Below, one piece after another: positions 1 to 5,642 of a stretch of DNA of 8,351 nucleotides. The stretch comes from Coriobacteriia bacterium (GTDB lineage: Bacteria; Actinomycetota; Coriobacteriia; Anaerosomatales; JAENZW01), in assembly GCA_029858605.1 (NCBI GenBank), contig JAOUET010000077.1, forward strand, positions 1 through 8,351, read 5' to 3'. Every line of letters begins with the position of its first letter. Position 1 is the first letter of the stretch. Made by a program: the position numbers and the translations under genes. Below the pieces are notes generated by a model. The model was not told the DNA's origin, did no database searches, and was given only the letters and a program-made list of their open reading frames with translations.

Positions 1-13
1 CCTCGAAGCCGTG

Positions 14-19
14 TAATAT
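14..19 (+). promoter_or_regulatory. possible -10 element upstream of the LPXTG-type protein gene
   Basis: TAATAT matches four of six positions of the sigma-70 -10 consensus. It is the only AT-rich stretch in the leader of the surface-protein gene, 76 bases before its ATG. A matching -35 element would lie left of the window, so this cannot be tested here. No ECF-type GGAAC element is visible in the 95-base leader. Confidence 0.25.
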
Positions 20-95
20 CCGCGCCCCTTCCCCCGTTAAGAGGTCGGATCAGCAAACAACGCCCGACACGGGCAACGGAGGGAGAGAACCGAAG

Positions 96-632
96 ATGAA
101 GACCCAAGGCAACCGCAAGAGACTCGCCGTGATGATCGCGGCAGCCGTGTTCGTAGTCGCGTTCGGCAGCGCAGTCGCGGCCGGTGCGGCACCGATTTAC
201 CACCTGGAGCCGGCAATCGACCCGAGCCTTGTCGGCGAACTGGTGGAGCACGTCGACCAGATCGTGCCCGAACCCCCGGTTATCACCGACGGCGGTGGAG
301 ACGAGGCTTGCTTCCCTGAAGACGGGGAGGATGGCTCGAGCGACTCGCCCGGCGAGATCACCGACGGCGGCGGCGACACCACCGTTCCGAGTGGCGAAGA
401 CACCCCGACCGTCGACGGCGGCGATGACGGCGGCGACGACGACGGCGATGGCGGCAGCGAGGAAGAGACCCCAACCGCAGGGGGAGACAAGCCCGACCGC
501 AATCGGCTCCCGTTCACGGGCGGCAACGACATCGGATGGGCAGTCGTGGGAATGGGCCTGCTGGTCCTCGGCTTCGCGGTCGGCGCCACGGCCATCCCGA
601 GCTACAACAGGGATCGCAACTACCGCTACTAG
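96..632 (+). CDS. secreted, acidic LPXTG-type cell-wall-anchored protein
   Basis: This is a 178-residue exported protein, probably attached to the cell wall by a sortase; its function is unknown. Residues 1-32 form a signal peptide: basic start (KTQGNRKR), hydrophobic core, and an AAGAA-type cleavage region. Residues 60-135 are low-complexity and very acidic, rich in Asp, Gly, Glu, Thr and Pro, with ITDGGGD occurring twice (residues 63-69 and 88-94) and one lone Cys72. The C-terminus is a textbook sorting signal: LPFTG at 138-142, a hydrophobic helix at about 146-167, then a tail with two Arg (RDRNYRY). The mature protein would be only about 105 residues, small for an adhesin and more like a stalk, spacer or cation-binding surface peptide. 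The ATG has a strong SD (GGAGGGAGAG, 78-87). The next gene is a sortase, so this is its probable substrate. The Asp-rich run resembles calcium-binding repeats, but no EF-hand is clear. Confidence 0.85.
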   Translation: MKTQGNRKRLAVMIAAAVFVVAFGSAVAAGAAPIYHLEPAIDPSLVGELVEHVDQIVPEPPVITDGGGDEACFPEDGEDGSSDSPGEITDGGGDTTVPSGEDTPTVDGGDDGGDDDGDGGSEEETPTAGGDKPDRNRLPFTGGNDIGWAVVGMGLLVLGFAVGATAIPSYNRDRNYRY

Positions 633-641
633 ACCAGTCCG

Positions 642-671
642 ATCGGGGAGGCCCCAGCCGGCCTCCCCGAT
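642..671 (+). terminator. strong intergenic stem-loop between substrate and sortase genes
   Basis: A perfect 12-bp inverted repeat: ATCGGGGAGGCC (642-653), loop CCAGCC (654-659), and GGCCTCCCCGAT (660-671). It starts 9 bases after the stop codon of the surface-protein gene. No T-run follows, so it is not a classic full-strength intrinsic terminator. It could act as a partial terminator, or as a 3'-end stabiliser that raises the substrate message above the sortase message. A second, weaker hairpin (GCCCG 674-678, CGGGC 686-690) sits between it and the sortase SD. Confidence 0.6.
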
Positions 672-712
672 ATGCCCGCCGAGAACGGGCGAGACCGAGA
701 GGGTGAAAGGCA

Positions 713-1312
713 ATGAAGTGGACCAGTCACACGACACGGGCCATCAAGGTAGCCCGATTGAGGATCGCCGCGATGATCCTCTTCATGCTGGCAGGGCTGG
801 GGTTCATCATCTGGCCCTACGTCACCGACTACCGCTACGCGTCCGCGCAGAAGGCTCTTGCAGCCGAGGCTCTCGCCGAAGGAGTTTCGGGAGACACGCA
901 AGCTGGCGGAGAGCCGATGCCCGACACGGCCATGGCGCACATCCTCATTCCCGACATCGATCTGGACGCCTACGTGCTCGAGGGCACCGAGCCCGCACAG
1001 CTCGATCGCGGACCCGGACACTACGAGGAAACCCCTCTCCCGGGCGAGCACGGCAACGTGTGCATAGCCGGCCATCGCACCATGTACGGACGCCCCTTCA
1101 ACCGTCTGGACGAACTCGAGCCGGGCGATGAGATAGTCCTCGTCACCGAGACGGCACGACATGTCTATCGTGTCGAGGGCACGTCGGTCGTCGACCCACG
1201 CGACGTGAGTGTTGCCGCCCCGACCGACGACTACCGGCTAACGCTTACGACCTGTCACCCGGAGCGCAGCGCAAGAGAGCGCCTGGTCGTCACGGCACTG
1301 CTCGACGACTAG
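713..1312 (+). CDS. sortase, actinobacterial class E-like
   Basis: This is a 199-residue membrane-anchored transpeptidase that would cleave a sorting signal between Thr and Gly and join the protein to the cell wall. The N-terminus is basic and is followed by one membrane helix (about residues 18-36, ending IIWPYV), giving an outward-facing catalytic domain. The sortase fold starts near residue 76 (HILIPDIDLDAYVLEG). Catalytic residues are visible: His121 in AGHRTMYGRPFNRLD, Cys181 in TLTTCHPERSA, and Arg190 in ARERLVV. The GHRT.YG.PFN.LD and TLTTC.P..SAR.RL.V signatures match the class E-type sortases of Actinobacteria (recognised from memory; a class D or F assignment is not excluded). The ATG follows GAGAGGGTG (697-705). 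The gene lies 80 bases after its likely substrate and 55 bases before the sigma/anti-sigma gene, probably in one transcription unit. The nearby substrate has LPFTG rather than the LAXTG usually linked to class E. Confidence 0.9.
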   Translation: MKWTSHTTRAIKVARLRIAAMILFMLAGLGFIIWPYVTDYRYASAQKALAAEALAEGVSGDTQAGGEPMPDTAMAHILIPDIDLDAYVLEGTEPAQLDRGPGHYEETPLPGEHGNVCIAGHRTMYGRPFNRLDELEPGDEIVLVTETARHVYRVEGTSVVDPRDVSVAAPTDDYRLTLTTCHPERSARERLVVTALLDD

Positions 1313-1367
1313 CAGCTTGCATCGGCTGCGAGACCGTACTACCGTCACGGGTACCCAGGAGGAGACC

Positions 1368-2894
1368 ATGCATACGATAGGCGACGCCGAACTCGTGCAG
1401 CTCGCCCGGCACGGCGACACAGCCGCCTACGGCGAGTTGTTCGAGCGCTGGCAGTCCAAGGTCTTCAACTTCGCCTACGGCATCGTCGGCAACGCGGAAG
1501 ACGCATCGGACGTCACGCAGGACGCTTTCGTGCGCGTCTACGAGTCGCTGCCTCGACTCACCGAACTGAAGTTCGGCGCGTACGTCTACCGCACCGCGCG
1601 CAACCTCGCCTACGATGTCACGCGCACGAGGGGCCGACGTGCCGACTCGACGCCCCTCGACTTCGAGGTCGACGAATCCATCGCCGCGGATCCCGAGAGG
1701 ATAGCCCTTCTGCGCGAACAGCAGACTCAGGTTCGCGAGGCCGCCGGATCGCTGTCCGACGAATACCGAAGCGTACTCGAACTGCGCGAAGTGCAAGACC
1801 TCTCCTATCAGGAGATCGCCGACGCAATGGAGATGCCTCGCAACACCGTCGGCGTCTATCTCTCCCGGGCCCGCCTCAAGTTCAAGGGGGCGTTCCGCAT
1901 GGCCGCCGTCGATGCCGACAGATTGTCGGCCGAGTGTCAGCAGATGCTGCCGCTACTGTCCGCATACATCGACAACGAACTCAACGCCGACGAGCGCGAC
2001 GATGTCGACCGCCACCTAGATGGGTGTCCGCTTTGCCGGTGGGCGCTCGACGAGATGCGCGAGGCATCGCGCAGCTACCGCTGCCTGCTGCCGCTTATCC
2101 CGCCAGCGGGTATCGCGTCCGGTCTCTTCGGCAGGATCGAAGAGGCGGGAGCGGCAGAGCTTGCGTCTGGCGGAGTCCCTGACGCCGACTCAACGGCGGT
2201 CATCTCGGACACCCCCCTCGACGCCGGAGCCCCAATCGGTCGCCAAGGCGCCGCCGGACGCTCGGGTCCTGGCAGGTTCAGCCGGAGGCAGAAGATCGCG
2301 CTGGTCCTCTCGGGCACGGCGATAGTCGTCGGCCTGGGACTGGGGACATACGGGCTCCTGGCGGCATCCGAGCCCACGGAAGAAGCGGACTACTCGCCCT
2401 CCGAACGCAGGGAATCCTCCACGCCGGTCGCGGAGAGCACGTCCGGCGTATTCTCGTCCGACAGACCGACGGCCGAGTTCGAGCCCAAGGAACCCGGACT
2501 CGAGACTTCCGACGCGGACGGAACGGGAACCGGTCCTGACACCACGGCTCCTCCGGCCCCGGAATTAATCTCGCCAGCCGATTCTTGGCAGACGGCGGAC
2601 TGGCGTGTCGAACTGTGGTGGCGCGCCATCGAAGACCCCAGCGGCGTGCTGTATACCGTGGAGGTCGAGGCGCACTTCATGTACGGATCCGGTTCCGGCT
2701 GGGTTTCCGTCGAGTCGGCGTCCGGTCTTCGCGGTACCAGCTACTCATTGGACATGCCCGCACAGACTATCCGGTGGCGCGTGTACGCGACGGACGGCGC
2801 GGGCAACGAAGGCCCGCCCAGCGAGTGGCGCTCGATATCGCTCGTCGACCCAAGCGAGGGGACCAGCGAGGAAACGACGCCCCCACCCTACTAG
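1368..2894 (+). CDS. single-chain ECF sigma factor / zinc anti-sigma / transmembrane / Fn3-like ectodomain protein
   Basis: This 508-residue protein joins an ECF sigma-70 factor to a membrane-bound anti-sigma sensor. Residues 15-90 are sigma region 2 (DVTQDAFVRVYESL). Residues 125-175 are region 4, with the helix-turn-helix SYQEIADAMEMPRNTVGVYL. Residues 187-225 are an anti-sigma zinc finger of the zf-HC2/ZAS type: Cys190, then His216-x3-Cys220-x2-Cys223. A Gly/Ala-rich cytoplasmic linker leads to a basic patch (RFSRRQK, 303-309) and one transmembrane helix (about 310-332). Outside lie a Ser/Thr/Glu/Pro-rich stalk (333-395) and a fibronectin-III-like domain (396-493), beginning with the usual DTTAPPAP linker and ending RVYATDGAGNEGPPSEW. 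I chose the ATG at 1368 because AGGAGG (1357-1362) precedes it; an in-frame ATG at 1317 lacks this. No frameshift or stop separates the parts. The sigma factor should be held inactive at the membrane until proteolysis or an ectodomain signal frees it; this is inferred. Likely targets include the adjacent surface-protein genes. Confidence 0.9.
   Translation: MHTIGDAELVQLARHGDTAAYGELFERWQSKVFNFAYGIVGNAEDASDVTQDAFVRVYESLPRLTELKFGAYVYRTARNLAYDVTRTRGRRADSTPLDFEVDESIAADPERIALLREQQTQVREAAGSLSDEYRSVLELREVQDLSYQEIADAMEMPRNTVGVYLSRARLKFKGAFRMAAVDADRLSAECQQMLPLLSAYIDNELNADERDDVDRHLDGCPLCRWALDEMREASRSYRCLLPLIPPAGIASGLFGRIEEAGAAELASGGVPDADSTAVISDTPLDAGAPIGRQGAAGRSGPGRFSRRQKIALVLSGTAIVVGLGLGTYGLLAASEPTEEADYSPSERRESSTPVAESTSGVFSSDRPTAEFEPKEPGLETSDADGTGTGPDTTAPPAPELISPADSWQTADWRVELWWRAIEDPSGVLYTVEVEAHFMYGSGSGWVSVESASGLRGTSYSLDMPAQTIRWRVYATDGAGNEGPPSEWRSISLVDPSEGTSEETTPPPY
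1884..1901 (+). promoter_or_regulatory. possible internal ribosome-binding site and ATG at the sigma/anti-sigma junction
   Basis: Inside the fusion gene, AAGGGGG (1884-1890) lies 8 bases before an in-frame ATG (1899-1901), residue 178 of the full protein. This point is just after the region 4 helix-turn-helix and just before the zinc-finger domain. Starting here would give a 331-residue free anti-sigma factor with zinc finger, membrane helix and ectodomain. The spacing suits an SD. Purine runs do occur by chance in Lys/Gly codons (this one encodes FKG), so this is only a candidate. Confidence 0.3.
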
Positions 2895-2951
2895 GGGCCT
2901 GCAGGCGAGAATTCGCCGGACCGGGTGGATTCAAGCTCAACATCTTCGAGC

Positions 2952-2978
2952 AGCTATGTACACTGGGTACATACAGCT
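2952..2978. promoter_or_regulatory. bulged inverted repeat, candidate operator, upstream of EF-like gene
   Basis: ATGTAC (2956-2961) and GTACAT (2967-2972) are perfect inverted repeats around the 5-base centre ACTGG. AGCT flanks them on both sides (2952-2955 and 2975-2978), with a 2-base bulge (AC, 2973-2974) on the right arm. It is AT-richer than its surroundings and contains -10-like hexamers (TATGTA at 2955-2960, TACACT at 2959-2964), so it may overlap the promoter of the downstream gene. A 10-base palindrome, GTCGATCGAC, follows at 2981-2990. The geometry suits a dimeric repressor site or an mRNA leader hairpin. No regulator is encoded next to it other than the sigma fusion. Confidence 0.4.
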
Positions 2979-3011
2979 ACGTCGATCGACCGGAGGCAGG
3001 GGGTGCCTTGC

Positions 3012-3317
3012 ATGGACGAGCAGACTCCGACCACGGAGCAGGAAGTCGGCATCGTCACGCACTACTGGGGCCATCTCGGCGTTGCAGGAGTGCATCTGAC
3101 CGCGCCGCTCGATGTGGGTGATCGCATCCACATCCTCGGCAGCACGAGCGATTTCGAGCAGGATGTCGATTCCATAGAGATCGACCACGAGAAAGTGCTG
3201 CGCGCCGACGCAGGTGCTGACGCAGGGATCCGCGTGGCGGAACACGCTCGCGAGCACGACAAGATATACAAGCTCATCCCCGCGGCAGACGTCGGAGTGG
3301 GAGAAGACGCTCTCTAG
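3012..3317 (+). CDS. translation elongation factor-like protein (EF-Tu domain 2-like beta-barrel)
   Basis: A 101-residue soluble protein resembling the stand-alone 'translation elongation factor-like' family, which corresponds to the beta-barrel domain 2 of translational GTPases. The core runs from residue 11 to 88: EVGIVTHYWGHLGVAGVHLT, then LDVGDRIHILGSTSDFEQDV and a SIEIDHEKV strand, the usual pattern in this family. There is no GTPase domain (no P-loop, no DxxG switch), so it cannot hydrolyse GTP alone, and its role is not established. The ATG at 3012 is preceded by GGAGG and AGGGGG purine runs (2992-3003). An upstream in-frame ATG at 2925 would add a low-complexity Ser-rich stretch encoded by the inverted repeat and is unlikely. 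The gap of 117 bases from the sigma gene suggests its own promoter. It converges with the minus-strand genes. Confidence 0.75.
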   Translation: MDEQTPTTEQEVGIVTHYWGHLGVAGVHLTAPLDVGDRIHILGSTSDFEQDVDSIEIDHEKVLRADAGADAGIRVAEHAREHDKIYKLIPAADVGVGEDAL

Positions 3318-3323
3318 CAGGCC

Positions 3324-3346
3324 GCATCGAGCGACATGGTCGATGC
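3324..3346. terminator. hairpin in the convergent gap, possible bidirectional terminator
   Basis: GCATCGA (3324-3330) and TCGATGC (3340-3346) form a 7-bp stem around a 9-base loop, in the 34-base gap between two convergent stop codons (3317 and 3352). No T-run follows on either strand, so termination efficiency is uncertain; position rather than sequence strength supports this call. Confidence 0.4.
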
Positions 3347-3351
3347 TGATC

Positions 3352-3738
3352 CTATTCGAGCATATCCAGAAGCGCCTCGACGCGATCCTCATCGATCTCG
3401 CGCGCGGCCGCCAGCAAGGCGTCTGCTTTCTCGCGTTGAGCATCGGCCTTCGAGTCTTTCCCCAATTCCTCGAACGCTGTCGCTCTGCCGTGAAGCACGT
3501 GGGCAAGGAGCACGGCGCGTTCGAGATCCAGTTGACCTCCGGCGGCGAAGAACTGAACGACTCCCTCGGGACCAAGTGCATCGATGAGTTCGGGGGGCGT
3601 ATCGGTCACGACCAACACGGCCTCGTCGGCGATTTGCAGAGCTTCCTCCGGTCGCGCCACGCGCAGAGCGTCCAGCATACGGCGCAACAGCGTTCCGACC
3701 TGTTCGATCATTCGCAGGATGTAGTCCGTCTGGTACAT
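3352..3738 (-). CDS. small alpha-helical protein of unknown function
   Basis: A 128-residue soluble protein, predicted almost wholly helical, with no signal peptide, membrane helix or Cys. It opens MYQTDYILRMIEQVGTLLRR, and its helices are rich in Ala, Leu, Glu and Arg (EEALQIADEAV at residues 31-41; ADAQREKADALLAAAREI at 98-115), giving a TPR-like impression. The DYI.RMIEQ opening recalls DUF6483-type proteins, but this is from memory and unsure. The ATG at 3738 has GGAGG 7 bases upstream; a longer reading would overlap the DUF362 gene and lacks support. It follows the DUF362 gene by 26 bases and is probably the last gene of that transcription unit. Its function cannot be read from sequence. 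Confidence 0.8.
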   Translation of the reverse strand: MYQTDYILRMIEQVGTLLRRMLDALRVARPEEALQIADEAVLVVTDTPPELIDALGPEGVVQFFAAGGQLDLERAVLLAHVLHGRATAFEELGKDSKADAQREKADALLAAAREIDEDRVEALLDMLE

Positions 3739-3764
3739 TCGCGCGCCTCCATCCCGGCTAGGTC

Positions 3765-4913
3765 CTACCGGTGGATGATTCGCCCGAGAAGCGGTATCTC
3801 GATATCGATGGCTCCTTCGGGACACATTTCCTGGCAGCAATAGCAGCGGATGCAGCGTGTCAGATCGTGCACGGGCGGGCGCCCTTCCTCCTTGTCGCTT
3901 CCGGCCGCCCAGTCCACGGCCTTCGGTGCGACTGGACAAGCCTTGATGCAGCGACCGCACGCGGTGCAGCGCTCAGTCAGTATCACGGGTTTCGGCACCG
4001 TCCACCTGCGCATGAATCTCGCTACGTTTCCACGTGCAGAACCTGTTGTCGAGCCCGCGTGACGGTTGACCGCAAAGTCCTCGGCAGCGAAGTCCTCGAC
4101 GGCTCCGCCCACCACCTCCACTCGGCTCCAAGTCCCGAGGTCGAAACGCTCACCGTATTCGCACGTTCCCACAAGGAGTGGATCGAGGTTCATCAGGCGG
4201 CATGCCGTTGCATCGAGCGCGACGGGGTCTGCGGACATCAGGATCACGCCCATGTGTCTTGGGTCACCGCTTCTCGGTCCGTTGCCCTCCATGGCGATCA
4301 CGCCATCCATGACGTGCAGCCGCGCGGGGAGTGCGCGGTTGAGATCCACGAGCATCTGCGCGAAGCGGTCCGCGTTGTCCATGCGCGCGTGAAACTCGCC
4401 TTTCCGCATACCCGGCACGCAGCCGAACATGTTCTTCACCGCGCCGGTCATTCGCGTGAGCCCGTGCGTCTTCATCTTGGAAAGCGACACGATCCCGTCT
4501 GCGTCGAGCGCGCCATTCGCGAGGAACCACCGCTTGAGCAGACGTCCTTCCGGGTAGGCGACGTCGCGACCCGAAATGAAGTCCGCGAGCACTACTCTCA
4601 GCTCTTCGGCCACCTCGAGGATGCCGGCCTTCCGTGCGACCCAGTCCGACCTGCCGAAACCCGGGGAGTCGCCCCATGTGAGATGGACGTCCAGAGATCG
4701 CAAGTGCTGCGCCACAGCTCGAAACACAGACGGGTGCGTCGTCACACACGATTCGGGCGCCGCTGCGGCCAACAGGTTGGGCTTGAGAAGGATCGTTTCA
4801 CCCATCTCTGCGAAGTTCTCCACGCCGCCAAGCAGTCGAAAGCCCTCACCGACGGCCTCGAAGACCTCACGCGACTCGTACGAACCGCAAGGTATCAGTG
4901 CAACGCGCGACAT
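3765..4913 (-). CDS. DUF362 family protein with C-terminal 2x[4Fe-4S] ferredoxin domain
   Basis: This is a 382-residue cytoplasmic iron-sulfur protein. Residues 1-270 carry the DUF362 domain: KPNLL (44-48), TWGDSPGFGRS (79-89), and LSKMKTHGLTRMTGAVKNMFG (144-164), the family hallmark, then MSADPVALDATACRL (226-240). Residues 310-375 carry two ferredoxin-type motifs: Cys316, 319, 322, 326 and Cys354, 357, 360, 364, each C-x2-C-x2-C-x3-C-P, enough for two [4Fe-4S] clusters. The family is widespread in anaerobes and its reaction is not settled; an electron-transfer role is inferred from the clusters. I place the start at the ATG at 4913 because a GGAGGAG SD precedes it and MSRVALIPCGSYE matches the usual N-terminus; an ATG 120 bases further upstream would overlap the previous gene. 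It lies 61 bases after the reductase-like gene. Cys359 is an extra cysteine inside the second motif. Confidence 0.9.
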   Translation of the reverse strand: MSRVALIPCGSYESREVFEAVGEGFRLLGGVENFAEMGETILLKPNLLAAAAPESCVTTHPSVFRAVAQHLRSLDVHLTWGDSPGFGRSDWVARKAGILEVAEELRVVLADFISGRDVAYPEGRLLKRWFLANGALDADGIVSLSKMKTHGLTRMTGAVKNMFGCVPGMRKGEFHARMDNADRFAQMLVDLNRALPARLHVMDGVIAMEGNGPRSGDPRHMGVILMSADPVALDATACRLMNLDPLLVGTCEYGERFDLGTWSRVEVVGGAVEDFAAEDFAVNRHAGSTTGSARGNVARFMRRWTVPKPVILTERCTACGRCIKACPVAPKAVDWAAGSDKEEGRPPVHDLTRCIRCYCCQEMCPEGAIDIEIPLLGRIIHR

Positions 4914-4974
4914 CGTCGAAGCTCCTCCGCACAAGTTCGCAGGGGGCCGGATCTGGTCTGGGTTGCGGCCAGGA

Positions 4975-5640
4975 TCATTTGGCAACCAGGTAGCGGAGCC
5001 AAACGACATCGCTCCCGAGACGCTCCACGCCAACGAGCCGCAACGGGATCACGCCACCGGTATTCATCAAGTCAGGCGCCCTGAAGAACGAGGAGGGTGA
5101 CGACCCTCCGACCAGAGCGGGGTGGATCAGAATGCTCACCACGGACACAAGCCCCGCGCGAAGCAGCACGCCGCTCAAAGTCCCGCCGGACTCCACGCGA
5201 ACAACGCGTACGCCGTGATCCTTGTGGAGACGTGCGAGAGACTCGCGAAGATCGACTCGACTGCCCCCAGTCACGATATGGGGTACTCCCCGAACGTGAA
5301 GCAGGTCCAGATGCGTCCTGGGAGTCGTCTCGGAGCACAATGTCATGACGCCGCGCCAATGCGGTTGCGAGCGCAGGAAAGACCAGCCTTTCACTCGAGC
5401 ACGACTGTCCACGACGACGAGAAGCGGGCGATCGTCTTCGGCTTGCGCAGCAGCAACGGGTGTGGGAGGCTCTTCCATCGCAGCCTGGGGGTCGCCGTCG
5501 AGAATGGTATCTGCTCCCGCCAGGGTGCAATCTTCGGACCAGTTCTTCACGGTCTCGTAGAATTGCGCCTCGTTCGCTTCGAACCAGTCCATCCGCCCAT
5601 CTACGCTCACCATATTGTGAACGATGACTCGTGGCAGCAT
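4975..5640 (-). CDS. RibD C-terminal / dihydrofolate reductase-like oxidoreductase
   Basis: A 221-residue protein of the RibD_C/DHFR fold, NAD(P)H-dependent reductases that include the pyrimidine reductase of riboflavin synthesis. Motifs in order: VIVHNMVSVDGR (5-16), the substrate and cofactor N-terminal strand; LAGADTIL (40-47); LLVVVDSRARV (73-83); VESGGTLSGVLLRAGLVS (149-166), matching the family's E-G-G-x-x-L motif (here S-G-G); and ILIHPALVGG (170-179). There is no deaminase domain, so it resembles the stand-alone reductases whose substrate cannot be told from sequence; riboflavin precursors are one option, and no other rib gene is nearby. The ATG at 5640 has GGAGGG 6 bases upstream; an ATG 30 bases further upstream would overlap the previous gene. 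It begins 2 bases after the PH-domain gene, so the two are probably coupled in translation. Confidence 0.8.
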   Translation of the reverse strand: MLPRVIVHNMVSVDGRMDWFEANEAQFYETVKNWSEDCTLAGADTILDGDPQAAMEEPPTPVAAAQAEDDRPLLVVVDSRARVKGWSFLRSQPHWRGVMTLCSETTPRTHLDLLHVRGVPHIVTGGSRVDLRESLARLHKDHGVRVVRVESGGTLSGVLLRAGLVSVVSILIHPALVGGSSPSSFFRAPDLMNTGGVIPLRLVGVERLGSDVVWLRYLVAK

Positions 5641-5642
5641 GG

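Noticed and set aside
184..1131. 315-codon + strand frame crossing the surface-protein and sortase genes
   Set aside because: It is an out-of-frame shadow, rich in Arg, Ser and Thr. It crosses the strong intergenic stem-loop and has no SD, while both underlying genes are well supported.
1349..1356. 8-bp palindrome GGGTACCC before the sigma/anti-sigma SD
   Set aside because: It is a short single palindrome in a 55-base gap with no flanking symmetry and no clear promoter, so it is not distinguishable from chance.
2897..2906. GCCTGCAGGC palindrome after the sigma/anti-sigma stop as a terminator
   Set aside because: It has no loop and no T-run, so it cannot form a normal terminator hairpin.
4914..4974. 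Weak hairpin (GGCCG and CGGCC arms) between the reductase-like and DUF362 genes
   Set aside because: The stem is only about 5 bp with a long loop and no T-run, so I do not call a terminator.
3771..5084. Long open frame of 437 codons on the + strand opposite the DUF362 gene
   Set aside because: It is the mirror of a GC-rich coding gene with clear motifs on the other strand. The translation is rich in His, Arg and Cys with no recognisable domain, and it runs through three minus-strand genes.
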